Shown here: piece by piece, positions 52,664-61,016 of the stretch | How positions within the stretch are numbered: position 1 is the stretch's first letter | Layout: every line of letters starts with the position of its first letter | NCBI GenBank assembly: GCA_046262295.1 | Contig: JBHENC010000001.1 | Location: 496,001 to 560,000 of the forward strand | Source: JBHENC01 sp046262295 | GTDB taxonomy: Bacteria > Acidobacteriota > Blastocatellia > Pyrinomonadales > Pyrinomonadaceae | DNA: 64,000 bases | Reading direction: 5' to 3' | Notes under the pieces: generated by a model | What the model saw: only the letters and a program-made list of their open reading frames with translations | Database searches by the model: none | What the model was told of the DNA's origin: nothing | Position numbers and translations under genes: made by a program

Positions 52664-52945
52664 ATGACTCAATTGCCAAAAAGACTCATCAAGCGACTGG
52701 TTCTCCTTGCCGTCTGCTGCATCGCGGCGACCGTCTTTTTCTTCACGCCGGTATCGAAAGTCAGCGGGCTTAAAACTGCTGCTGCTCCAGCGCCTAGCTG
52801 CTACTATACACAAATGTACACTTACTATTCCGACTGCGACTACACTTACGTGGTCGGCGGGAGGGACTGCGGAGGTACATATGGAACTGTAACCCCCTTT
52901 TACACTAGCGAGACAATTGTCTGTGGCGGCTGTGAGCAGCCCTAA
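52664..52945 (+). CDS. Small secreted cysteine-rich peptide (DUF6289-like)
   Basis: The 93-residue product has a hydrophobic signal segment (residues 10-30) with two cysteines in it. The mature part is short and Tyr/Cys-rich, with the pattern YYSD..YTYVVGGRDCGGTYG followed by TVTPFYTS and a final CGGCEQP. This resembles DUF6289-type peptides that share a YYSD...VG...C..G...TP pattern; function unknown. Mature cysteines could form disulfide bonds. An AAGGAAAA ribosome-binding site precedes the ATG. It ends 80 bp before the integron-like cassette. Confidence 0.6.
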   Translation: MTQLPKRLIKRLVLLAVCCIAATVFFFTPVSKVSGLKTAAAPAPSCYYTQMYTYYSDCDYTYVVGGRDCGGTYGTVTPFYTSETIVCGGCEQP

Positions 52946-53023
52946 GCGGGTAGACACCTCCACATCGTGGTATAGGGGCGTTAAACCAAGCGGCCTCTAA
53001 TCAATTTATCAAGCGAACAGGCG

Positions 53024-53125
53024 CTCTAACGCTCGGCATCACCCGCCGCGACGAGACGTGATCACAACATAGTCTTGCGGATGAAAGCCGCGCTATTCGC
53101 GGTCGGGTGCATGCCGTTGTTAGAT
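53024..53125 (-). other. attC-like integron recombination site
   Basis: On the minus strand the site runs from ATCTAAC (53125-53119) to GTTAGAG (53030-53024), which fit the RYYYAAC and GTTRRRY R-box consensus. The L-box arms CGGCATCACCCGCCGCG (53034-53050) and CGCGGTCGGGTGCATGCCG (53098-53116) are perfectly complementary except for two extrahelical bases, T53103 and C53110, both on one strand. A 47-nt variable terminal structure lies between. Size (102 bp), order of boxes and one-sided extrahelical bases are the architecture integron integrases recognise. Confidence 0.85.
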
Positions 53126-53136
53126 GGCGTGCATCT

Positions 53137-53349
53137 TTAGAGCAACTTCTTGAACTCTTCAACACTCAAGCCAGCATCACGCGCAATGCCGCCCATCGTA
53201 AATGCATTGACTGGATTGTGACGTGGAATAGTGACGATACGGACTCCATCAGACATAACGATATGCTTACCCTGACGAATGATGCGCAAGCCAGCCTTCT
53301 CCAAAGCCTTGACTGCATCAAGGTGATTGACGCCGGGAATCTTTGGCAC
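53137..53349 (-). CDS. hicA: HicA-type toxin (mRNA interferase)
   Basis: The 70-residue product has the HicA dsRNA-binding-like fold: a helix VNHLDAVKALEKAGLRI, then RQGKHIVM with the catalytic His29, and VTIPRHNPVNAFTMGGIARDAGLSVEEF. HicA cleaves mRNA and tmRNA and is held inactive by HicB. It lies two bases downstream of hicB on the minus strand, so the pair is translated together. It is the second gene of the integron-like cassette and is followed by the attC-like site. Toxin-antitoxin pairs are frequent stabilising cargo of large chromosomal integrons. Confidence 0.92.
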   Translation of the reverse strand: MPKIPGVNHLDAVKALEKAGLRIIRQGKHIVMSDGVRIVTIPRHNPVNAFTMGGIARDAGLSVEEFKKLL

Positions 53350-53351
53350 AG

Positions 53352-53549
53352 CTAAACTGTCACCTCGACTTCTCGGACTTCTTCACCCTGCACCAATTCA
53401 TCCAGCGCGGCAAGATAATCTTTAATGGCATCGTGAATATTTTCAAGCGCCTCGACTTCTGTCTCACCTTGAGACCAGCAGCCAGGTAATCCCGGACATG
53501 AGACGCTGTAACCTTCATCCGATTTTTGCAAGCGGACTTTGTAATTCAT
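53352..53549 (-). CDS. hicB: HicB-family antitoxin, short form
   Basis: The 65-residue product shows the HicB core pattern: DEGYSVSCPGLPGCWSQGET, followed by ALENIHDAIKDYLAAL. Most HicB antitoxins are over 80 residues and end in a DNA-binding domain; this one stops after the core and a short acidic tail, so it probably cannot repress its own promoter. It neutralises HicA by masking its catalytic His. A CCGGAGG ribosome-binding site precedes the ATG. Upstream of it the cassette boundary GTTAGATGGC lies 50 bp away, so promoter and leader fit inside the cassette. Confidence 0.9.
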   Translation of the reverse strand: MNYKVRLQKSDEGYSVSCPGLPGCWSQGETEVEALENIHDAIKDYLAALDELVQGEEVREVEVTV

Positions 53550-53593
53550 CCTTGAACCTCCGGCTCAGATTATACCTTCACATAGATTCAACA

Positions 53594-53627
53594 GCCATCT
53601 AACATATGTTAGAGCGCCTGTTCGCTT
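53594..53627. repeat. Cassette boundary: half of a split perfect palindrome
   Basis: The 20-bp GTTAGAGCGCCTGTTCGCTT (53608-53627) is the exact reverse complement of 53011-53030 on the other side of the cassette, separated here by ATAT from GCCATCTAAC. Without the cassette the two 20-bp arms would face each other across four bases. Confidence 0.9.
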
Positions 53628-53734
53628 AATACTGCTTGTTTATGGCTGAAAGCTTTGCATCAAACGTGCATCGGCGTTAGTATGGACGGCCTAAAGTATT
53701 TCCGTCCGAATTTGTATCAAAGGAACACACTGCC

Positions 53735-56131
53735 TTGCACACGCGGCGTTATCTTGCCCTTCTGCTCATTCTTACTATCTTCGCTTCCGTCACTTTCAGC
53801 CAATCGAAAACGCATCCGGGCGATAAGTTTCGCCAACTCGAAGAGATTCTACCGACGCCGACAGAATATCGCACCGCGTCCGGCGCACCCGGTCATCGCT
53901 ACTGGCAGCAACGCGCCGACTATGCCATTGATGTTGAGTTGGACGACGCGCGCCAGCGCATCACGGGCACAGAAAAAATCACTTACTACAACAACTCGCC
54001 CGACACTCTGACGTATCTCTGGCTGCAACTCGATCAAAATCTTTTCGCCAAAGATTCCGACACCTTCAAGACCCAGACCGCGCCCGATTTCTCGCGCATT
54101 CCTTTTGCGACGATTGATAATCTTTTGGCACGCGAAGGATTTGACGGCGGCGACAAGATAGCCGCCGTGCGTGACGGATCGGGCGCGCCGCTGCCGTTTG
54201 TGATTAACAAAACGATGATGCGCGTTGATTTGAAGTCGCCGCTGGCGAGCGGGCAGTCAACCGCTTTTTCGGTTGATTGGAGCTACAACATCAATGACGC
54301 CAAACGGCTCGGCGGGCGTTCCGGCTACGAATACTTTCCGCAGGACGGCAACTACATTTACGAAATCGCGCAGTGGTTTCCGCGCATGGCTGCCTACAAC
54401 GATGTCAGCGGCTGGCAGCACAAGCAGTTCTTAGGCTCCGGCGAATTCACTTTAGAGTTCGGCAACTACAACGTGCGCATCACCGCGCCCGACGATCACA
54501 TCGTCGCCGCCACCGGCGTGCTGCAAAATCCGAACGATGTTTTGACGAGAGCGCAACGCGAACGGCTCGAACAGGCCAAGACCGCGCCGCAGCCCGTTTT
54601 AATCGTGACGACCGACGAAGCGAAAACCAACGAAGCGAATAAGCCGAAAGGTAAAAAGACGTGGGTCTATGCTGCAAAAGATGTGCGCGATTTCGCTTTC
54701 GCTTCGTCCCGAAAATTTATCTGGGACGCGCAACTTCATAACGTGAACGGCAACCGCACGATGGCGATGTCTTATTATCCGAAGGAAGGCGAACCGCTCT
54801 GGAGCAAATATTCGACGCAGGCGATTATTCACACGCTGAACGTCTATTCGCGTTACACCTTCACGTATCCATACCCGACCGCCATCAGCGTTAACGGCCC
54901 CGTCGGTGGCATGGAATATCCCATGATCTGTTTTAACGGGCCGCGCCCCGAACCTGACGGCACATATTCGGCGGGCACAAAGTACGGTCTCATCTCCGTC
55001 GTGATACACGAAGTCGGGCACAACTTTTTCCCGATGATCGTCAATTCAGACGAACGGCAATGGACTTGGATGGATGAGGGACTCAATACTTTTCTGCAAT
55101 ATTTATCGGAGCAGGAATGGGAGCGTGACTATCCTTCCAGACGCGGCGAACCGAAGAACATCACGGAGTATATGCAATCGGAAAATCAAGTGCCGATCAT
55201 GACCAACTCGGAGTCCGTGCTGCAATTCGGCAATAACGCTTACGGAAAGCCCGCGACCGCCCTTAACATCCTGCGCGAGACCGTGATGGGGCGCGACCTC
55301 TTCGACCGCTCGTTCAAAGAATACGCGCAACGCTGGAAATTCAAACGCCCGATGCCCGCAGATTTTTTCCGCACGATGGAAGACGCTTCCGCCGTTGATC
55401 TCGATTGGTTCTGGCGCGGCTGGTTCTACACGACAGACCACGTTGATATCTCGCTTGAAAACGTGCGCCTCTACACGATTGATACGCGCAACCCGGATAC
55501 CGAAAAAGAGAACTCGCGGCGTGAAGCAGCGCGCCCCGAAACGCTCTCGCAGCAGCGCAATAAACCTTTGCCGAAGCGCGCCGAACAATTCCCGTCGCTC
55601 AACGATTTCTATAACACCTACGATCAATACAGGGTGACTGACCGCGACCGCGAAGAGTTTCAAGCTTATCTCGCCACGCTGACCAACCGCGAAAAAGAGT
55701 TGCTTAACTCCGGCCTGAACTTTTACGTCGTTGATCTTAAAAACGTCGGCGGCCTCGTGATGCCCGTGATTCTGCAAATGGAATACACGGACGGCACGAC
55801 CGAAGAACTGCGCATCCCCGCCGAAATCTGGCGGCTCAATAATTCCGATGTCTCCAAATTAATCGTTACCAAAAAAGAGATCAGAGCCATCACGCTCGAC
55901 CCGCATCTCGAAACCGCCGATGTGAACGTCGAAAACAACTCTTTCCCGCGCCGTCCCGTTAAGTCCAGATTCCAGATTTTCAAAGAGCAGCAACGCCCGC
56001 GCAATCCCATGCAGGAAATCGAACGCAAACCGTTGCCGCCGCAACAGCAACAGATGCCGCAGCCGCAACAACCGCAACCGTCTGCCACGCCCGCCGCCTC
56101 GCCGACGCCTGCGCCCGCAACTAGGCCGTAA
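53735..56131 (+). CDS. M1-family metallopeptidase (aminopeptidase N-like)
   Basis: This secreted zinc peptidase has the M1 exopeptidase motif as GGMEYP (near 392) and HEVGHNFFPMIVNSDERQW with the third zinc ligand Glu in WMDEGLNTF about 19 residues after the second His. A signal peptide occupies residues 1-18 (ending FSQS). The body is typical of bacterial M1 proteins (residues about 30-700). The C-terminal 40 residues are Pro/Gln-rich (QQQQMPQPQQPQP) and probably disordered. The start is a TTG at 53735 with AAAGGA upstream; no in-frame ATG would keep the signal peptide. The DUF6702 gene follows five bases later, probably co-transcribed. Confidence 0.9.
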   Translation: MHTRRYLALLLILTIFASVTFSQSKTHPGDKFRQLEEILPTPTEYRTASGAPGHRYWQQRADYAIDVELDDARQRITGTEKITYYNNSPDTLTYLWLQLDQNLFAKDSDTFKTQTAPDFSRIPFATIDNLLAREGFDGGDKIAAVRDGSGAPLPFVINKTMMRVDLKSPLASGQSTAFSVDWSYNINDAKRLGGRSGYEYFPQDGNYIYEIAQWFPRMAAYNDVSGWQHKQFLGSGEFTLEFGNYNVRITAPDDHIVAATGVLQNPNDVLTRAQRERLEQAKTAPQPVLIVTTDEAKTNEANKPKGKKTWVYAAKDVRDFAFASSRKFIWDAQLHNVNGNRTMAMSYYPKEGEPLWSKYSTQAIIHTLNVYSRYTFTYPYPTAISVNGPVGGMEYPMICFNGPRPEPDGTYSAGTKYGLISVVIHEVGHNFFPMIVNSDERQWTWMDEGLNTFLQYLSEQEWERDYPSRRGEPKNITEYMQSENQVPIMTNSESVLQFGNNAYGKPATALNILRETVMGRDLFDRSFKEYAQRWKFKRPMPADFFRTMEDASAVDLDWFWRGWFYTTDHVDISLENVRLYTIDTRNPDTEKENSRREAARPETLSQQRNKPLPKRAEQFPSLNDFYNTYDQYRVTDRDREEFQAYLATLTNREKELLNSGLNFYVVDLKNVGGLVMPVILQMEYTDGTTEELRIPAEIWRLNNSDVSKLIVTKKEIRAITLDPHLETADVNVENNSFPRRPVKSRFQIFKEQQRPRNPMQEIERKPLPPQQQQMPQPQQPQPSATPAASPTPAPATRP

Positions 56132-56136
56132 TCTTT

Positions 56137-56676
56137 ATGAAACTCTCGCGCGCCATAACCAAAGCGATTCTACTGCCGCTCGTTTTCGCGTGCGCCGTCG
56201 CCTTAAACCTCAACCCGAAGGCAGCGGCGCACACGTTTCACACGAGCCTGATGCGGCTTGAATACAACAGGCAGGAACAACTCGTGGAGATTTCCATTCA
56301 GGTCTTCGCGCACGACCTCGAAACCGTCTTGAGCAAACGCGCCGGTAAAAACATACGCCTCGATAAATCGCCCGATGCCGCTGCGCGCACACTCGCTTAC
56401 CTGCAAGATGCCTTCACCTTAAAGAACCGCGACAACCAGACAAAAACGCTCGCGTGGGTCGGCATGGAAACAAAAGCCGACGCCGTGATGCTCTACGTCG
56501 AAACCAAAATGCCCGAAGGCCTGAGCGGCGCACAAGTCCGCGATCAAATCTTCTTCGATCTGCTACAAGACCAGATTAATCTCATCAACGTGAGATACGA
56601 CGGCAAGCACACAGACCTCGTCTTCAAACCGGGCGACGGGTTCAAGCCGCTTGCCGAAGCAGCACGCGATAAGTGA
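56137..56676 (+). CDS. DUF6702-family protein
   Basis: The 179-residue protein has a signal peptide (residues 1-30, ending AAAH). The mature part is beta-rich, starting HTFHTSLMRLEYNRQEQLVE, with VFAHDLETVL typical of DUF6702 (formerly grouped with M1-associated proteins). Function unknown. It follows the M1 peptidase gene after five bases, an arrangement repeated in related bacteria, so it may be an accessory or substrate-binding partner of the peptidase. The start ATG fits the signal peptide. Confidence 0.85.
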   Translation: MKLSRAITKAILLPLVFACAVALNLNPKAAAHTFHTSLMRLEYNRQEQLVEISIQVFAHDLETVLSKRAGKNIRLDKSPDAAARTLAYLQDAFTLKNRDNQTKTLAWVGMETKADAVMLYVETKMPEGLSGAQVRDQIFFDLLQDQINLINVRYDGKHTDLVFKPGDGFKPLAEAARDK

Positions 56677-56705
56677 GATCGAATCGCGCGAACTATTTCA
56701 GGATT

Positions 56706-58673
56706 CTACGAAAGCTCCTCTATCTCACAACGCAAAATCTCCGCGACGCTCCATGCCTGCGCGATGCAGCCGCGCGGCGTGTGCGGGGCATCGCCGTCGA
56801 AAATCTCCGATACTTGATTAAGACCGGCGTCTAATAAATGTTCGCGGAACCCTTGTGTCCACGCACGTGCCTGCGCGAGAGCTTTGGGCGTGCGGCCTTG
56901 TGTGTTGAGATACGCGGTGATGAACGGCCCCATCAGCCAAGACCAGACAGTGCCCTGATGATACGAGCCGTCGCGCGCAAGTGAATCGCCTTCATAGCGT
57001 CCGCGATAGGCCGGATCATGGGATGAAAGCGAACGCAGTCCGTAAGGTGTCAGCAGTTCGCGCTGCACGGTTTCGACAACGCCGCGCGCTTTTTCTTTAG
57101 AGAGCATTGAAAAGGGAAGACTCGCAGCGAAGATTTGGTTCGGGCGAATGGCGGCGTCCGGCGTGCCGTCGTCGCTCACGACATCGTAGAGACAACGCGC
57201 CTCCGCGTTCCAGAATTGTCGGTTGAAACTTTTCTTGGCGCGGTCGGCGAGTTTGCGGCAATGCTCGCGCATGGTTTCGTCTTTGAAGCGTTCGGCCATG
57301 CTTTCGATAATGCGCAGAGCGTTGTACCAGAGAGCTTGAATCTCGACGGGCTTGCCGATGCGCGGCGTGACAACCCAATCGCCGATCTTCGCGTCCATCC
57401 ATGTCAACTGCACACCCGCTTCACCCGCCCGCAGCAGCCCATCATCCGTCACACGAATATCATAGCGCGTGCCGCGTTCATGCCAATTGACGATCTCTTT
57501 AAGCGGCTTGTAAAAATTCGCCTGCACAAAGGGCGCGTCGTTCGTGCGTCGCAAGTATTCGTGGATGGCATGAACGAACCAGAGCGTTGCGTCCACAGTG
57601 TTGTATTCCGGCTCGTCGCCCGAATCCGGGAAACGGTTTGGAATCATGCCCCAGCTTAAATGTTCAGTGAAGGATTTTAGAATATTGCGCGCGGTGTCGT
57701 ACTGCTTTGTCGTCAGCGCGAGGCCGGTCAGCGAGATCATCGTATCGCGTCCCCAATCCGTGAACCAGTGATAGCCTGCGATGACGGATTCATGATCCGC
57801 GCCGCGCCGAATAATGAATTGATCGGCTGCCGTGCACAGGGCGCGAGCATATTCGTCATTCGTCTCGACGCGCGCCTCGATGTTGGAGCGTCGCGCGCGT
57901 TCTTTATCTTCCATTGCCTGCGCTTCAGCAGCGTTATGTTTTTCTGTGGAAGCGATAATGCTCTGCGTTGCGCCGCCGCTTAACTCGAATGTGAGCGTGC
58001 ATGGATTGTAAAGGTCTTCGCGGAAATCGAAGCCGCGCGCCATCTCTTCGAGTAGTTCAAACTGCCTGTACCACGCGCTTTCCGTTTGCGTCGCCCCGGC
58101 CGTATGCGCGAGATAAAGGGATGGCAGCTGATTAAGCGACGAGTTGATGCGAATGACGCCGTCGCCTTGCTCGACCTCGAAACGTGTGTTGCCGTTTTCG
58201 TGTTGCAGGGAATGATAATCGCGGAAGGCGACGAGCGGGCGCACTTCAAGCACCGCGTTTGACGGCACATCGCCGCTCGCTTTGTAGCGCACGACGACTG
58301 TATTCTCGCCTTGAACAATAAAAATTCTCTTTTCAACTTCGAGTGCGCCGGTGCGAAAAACGAAGATCGGAAACGGATCGAGGCGAAAGCTATGTAACAG
58401 GCGATAGCCCTGCGGGTGAACCGCGCCGGGATATTGATTCGTACCGAGATCAAAGCGTTCGCCGTTGATGATGAGCGTTTCTTCGAGCTTCGACAGCAAC
58501 GCGACGCGCGCCGCCGAAGATGTTTGCGATGCGACGAGCAAGGCGTGATAGCGCCGCGTGTTGATGCCCGCGATGGTTGACGAAGCAAAGCCGCCGAGAC
58601 CATTTGTCTCAAGCCACTCTCGCTTCATCGCAGCATTCAGGTCTGTGCGGATTTCGGCGTTGAAATTTACCAT
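56706..58673 (-). CDS. Amylo-alpha-1,6-glucosidase-type glycogen debranching enzyme (GH133)
   Basis: The 655-residue cytoplasmic protein starts with the N-terminal debranching module (EWLETNGLGGFASSTIAGIN, with TRRYHALLVAS), followed by the (alpha/alpha)6 catalytic module (GYHWFTDWGRDTMISLTGLA with acid residues, and later DGSYHQGTVWSWLMGPFI). The enzyme removes alpha-1,6 branches from glycogen or limit dextrins. Length matches bacterial GH133 proteins. I chose the ATG at 58673, preceded by GGAGG on the minus strand; the frame extends further upstream but the extra residues do not look coding. It follows the lytic transglycosylase gene on the same strand after about 100 bp. Confidence 0.92.
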   Translation of the reverse strand: MVNFNAEIRTDLNAAMKREWLETNGLGGFASSTIAGINTRRYHALLVASQTSSAARVALLSKLEETLIINGERFDLGTNQYPGAVHPQGYRLLHSFRLDPFPIFVFRTGALEVEKRIFIVQGENTVVVRYKASGDVPSNAVLEVRPLVAFRDYHSLQHENGNTRFEVEQGDGVIRINSSLNQLPSLYLAHTAGATQTESAWYRQFELLEEMARGFDFREDLYNPCTLTFELSGGATQSIIASTEKHNAAEAQAMEDKERARRSNIEARVETNDEYARALCTAADQFIIRRGADHESVIAGYHWFTDWGRDTMISLTGLALTTKQYDTARNILKSFTEHLSWGMIPNRFPDSGDEPEYNTVDATLWFVHAIHEYLRRTNDAPFVQANFYKPLKEIVNWHERGTRYDIRVTDDGLLRAGEAGVQLTWMDAKIGDWVVTPRIGKPVEIQALWYNALRIIESMAERFKDETMREHCRKLADRAKKSFNRQFWNAEARCLYDVVSDDGTPDAAIRPNQIFAASLPFSMLSKEKARGVVETVQRELLTPYGLRSLSSHDPAYRGRYEGDSLARDGSYHQGTVWSWLMGPFITAYLNTQGRTPKALAQARAWTQGFREHLLDAGLNQVSEIFDGDAPHTPRGCIAQAWSVAEILRCEIEELS

Positions 58674-58775
58674 CGAAGATTCGGCCTCCGTTGAAATATA
58701 AACGGCGAGGTGTTGAAAAGAGATTGCGCGAGAGTTCGATTGCTTGCTACTTGACCGATAACTTAACGGCAAGGA

Positions 58776-60260
58776 TTATCGCGGCTTGAGGTCAATCGTG
58801 TAAAGCTTGCGATACGCGCGATAGTTGGACATCACCTTGAAAACGTAATCTTTCGTTTCGCTGAAGCCGATCTCGGAGGTGAATACGCCCGGATCATTCT
58901 GGCGAGCGCGCTTCATCCAACGCGCGACGTTATCTTCGCCGCCGTTATAGGAAGCGATGACGGCCTCCGGGTTGTTTGGAAAAAGGCGCGCGAGTTCGCC
59001 GATGTATTCGCTGCCGACGGCGATGGAAATTTCGGGCACGTATAAATCTTCGTCGCGTAGGTTCGGATAACCGGCGCGCGCGGCGTATTTGGAAGCGGTA
59101 TCAATCGTTAATTGAAGGAGACCGCGTGCGGCGGCGTTCGATTTTGCGCGCGGGCGAAAATTGCTTTCCTGTCGCATGATGGCGAGCACGATGCGCGGGT
59201 CAATGTTGCGTGCGCGGGCGGCACGCGCAATCGTTTCGCGGTATGGCGCAGGATAAAGGCTCGCCGCGACAGAGTTCTCCGCTGCGATTGTGCGCGCCGT
59301 AACGACCGGGCGTCCGGTGGCGCTGCTAATCGAAAGCAGTCTGACGGTCGCCTGCGCGCCGTAGTAAGAATTGACCTTGTCCGGTATCGCAAGATAATCG
59401 CTGACGGCTTCTTCCAAACGGCCTGCGCGTTCCAGACTGTAAGCTTTCAGGTATGCGACTTCCATCGCGTTGGTGGCGACGCCTTTAGCGAAGAGCGGAG
59501 CACGGCGCAGTTCGTCGGCGGTCTGTTGCGCGTGCGGCCACTCGCCTGTGGCGACATCTAGGCGAAGGCGCGAAAACAGTGCGTTGGTGTTCGTCGCGGA
59601 GTTGGGAAAGCGGGCGCGCGTGCGTGCAATCCAATTGATTGCTTCAGCCGTTTGATCGGCTTCGCGGTAAGCATCAACCACGTTGAGGTAGCTGCTTTCG
59701 ATGCGTTCGCCCTGCGGAAAGCGTTCGGTGTATTCGATGTAACGCCGTGCGGCTTCGTCGGCGCGGCCTAAACGTAGCAATGCCGCTCCAAGATTCGATA
59801 GACCGTCGCGGCCTTCCTGCACCGTCGCGTAGTCGCGCGCGAGGCGTTCAAAGAATGGAAGGGATTCGGCATAGCGGCGCGCTTGAAAATAGGAACGGCC
59901 AATGCCAAAAATCGCCGCCGGAATCTTCGGGTCGTTCGGATAACGCTCGATTAAAATTTGATAATGCTGCCGCGCTTCATCGAAGGCGCGGTTGAGCAGA
60001 TAGATGTTGGCGCGTCGCAAATGTTCGGCGGCGCTCAAGGGCGTGGGTGTGCCGTCTGCGCCGCGCCCGTCGGCGCGATCCATTCGCCTGACAATTGATA
60101 AGGCATCGTCCGCCGCGCCTTGCATAGCTAGTGAACGCGGCGCGGAAAGAGTTGTTTGCCCTGTCCATTCATCCGCCGCGACGAAATTGTTTGCCGGAAC
60201 ACAGCCGAGAAGGAGCAGCGAGAATAGAAGCATCCTACGTTTCTGTTTTTTTAGAAGCAT
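58776..60260 (-). CDS. Soluble-type lytic murein transglycosylase with TPR-like repeats
   Basis: The enzyme cleaves peptidoglycan between MurNAc and GlcNAc with formation of 1,6-anhydro ends. The C-terminal SLT domain has the catalytic Glu in AIMRQESNFRPRAKSNAAA (near 364), then GLLQLTIDTASKYA and the final ASYNGGEDNVARWM. The N-terminal two-thirds hold alpha-helical TPR-like repeats, as in Slt70. A signal with a possible lipobox (LLLLGC) means it may be lipid-anchored. The ATG at 60260 is my preference; a GTG at 60290 would add ten residues and no ribosome-binding site decides. It lies within a minus-strand run osmC, methyltransferase, slt, debranching enzyme. Confidence 0.9.
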   Translation of the reverse strand: MLLKKQKRRMLLFSLLLLGCVPANNFVAADEWTGQTTLSAPRSLAMQGAADDALSIVRRMDRADGRGADGTPTPLSAAEHLRRANIYLLNRAFDEARQHYQILIERYPNDPKIPAAIFGIGRSYFQARRYAESLPFFERLARDYATVQEGRDGLSNLGAALLRLGRADEAARRYIEYTERFPQGERIESSYLNVVDAYREADQTAEAINWIARTRARFPNSATNTNALFSRLRLDVATGEWPHAQQTADELRRAPLFAKGVATNAMEVAYLKAYSLERAGRLEEAVSDYLAIPDKVNSYYGAQATVRLLSISSATGRPVVTARTIAAENSVAASLYPAPYRETIARAARARNIDPRIVLAIMRQESNFRPRAKSNAAARGLLQLTIDTASKYAARAGYPNLRDEDLYVPEISIAVGSEYIGELARLFPNNPEAVIASYNGGEDNVARWMKRARQNDPGVFTSEIGFSETKDYVFKVMSNYRAYRKLYTIDLKPR

Positions 60261-60356
60261 TTGGAAAATTCGAGACAAAGATTTTCTCACGTCCGTTTAG
60301 ACACACTGTAATGCCGCCGGGATGCACGCGCAATCAAGGGACTTGCAATCTACGGT

Positions 60357-61007
60357 CTATTCCAACAACGGTTGTGAATGATGCGTGTTGCGACAGACGA
60401 TTAATTGAACGGCTCCGCGTAGTTTGTTTTCGATGCGCGTGATTTCCAGTCCGGCGCGGCGCGCTTCATCGGCTGTTTGGCGGTTGAAATGATCGTCGAA
60501 TAAACGAACCGTCACGAAACTAACCGCGTCGAAAATCGGCCCCATGAAATTGTCCGGGCGCACGTGCTCCAGCAAAGCGATTGTGCCGCCGGGTTTGACG
60601 ACGCGCCGAAGTTCGGCGAAGGCGGCGGGCGGCGACGTGACAGAGCAGAAAACGAGTGTGGCAAAGGCCGCGTCGAAAGTGTGCGGCGCAAAGGGGAGTG
60701 CTTCGGCGCGGGCTTGCGCGAGCTGCAAAAGTTGTGGACGCTGTTTCGTTTGCGCACGCACGATCATTTCGCGGCTTAACTCGCTAGCGACGCCGCTTGC
60801 TTCCGCCGGATAGTGCGAGAAATTCAGACCCGTGCCGCAGCCGACTTCGAGTATAAAAGCGCCGGGCGGCAACGCACCCAGAGTTTCGGCGCGCCACCGT
60901 TTGAGAAACTTATCTTCGAGCGGCTGAAAAGCGCGATCATAATAAGCCGCGAGCCGGTCGTAGATGACGCGCGGCGGGGCGTCAGGCGTGTGATTGGATT
61001 CTGTCAT
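60357..61007 (-). CDS. SAM-dependent class I methyltransferase
   Basis: The 216-residue product has the SAM-binding motif I FILEVGCGTGLNFSHYP near residues 51-67, an acidic-rich motif and the segment FDAAFATLVFCSVTSPPAA. It belongs to the UbiE/phosphatidylethanolamine N-methyltransferase-like group; the substrate is unknown (small molecule or lipid). It is nine bases downstream of osmC on the minus strand and ahead of the lytic transglycosylase gene, so it is probably co-transcribed with osmC. All motifs are intact. Confidence 0.88.
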   Translation of the reverse strand: MTESNHTPDAPPRVIYDRLAAYYDRAFQPLEDKFLKRWRAETLGALPPGAFILEVGCGTGLNFSHYPAEASGVASELSREMIVRAQTKQRPQLLQLAQARAEALPFAPHTFDAAFATLVFCSVTSPPAAFAELRRVVKPGGTIALLEHVRPDNFMGPIFDAVSFVTVRLFDDHFNRQTADEARRAGLEITRIENKLRGAVQLIVCRNTHHSQPLLE

Positions 61008-61016
61008 GCGACTGTT

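Larger units (their letters stand above)
53030..53602 (-). mobile_element. hicBA gene cassette (integron-type)
   Basis: Cutting after the G of the two GTTRRRY cores (minus-strand GTTAGAT at 53603-53597 and GTTAGAG at 53030-53024) gives a 573-bp unit. It holds hicB, hicA and one attC at the 3' end, the standard gene-cassette layout. GCCATCTAAC at the cassette's 3' side complements its own 5' end GTTAGATGGC, as expected for a circularised cassette. Removal would restore a perfect 44-bp palindrome. No integrase gene is present in the window, so mobility is inferred. Confidence 0.75.
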
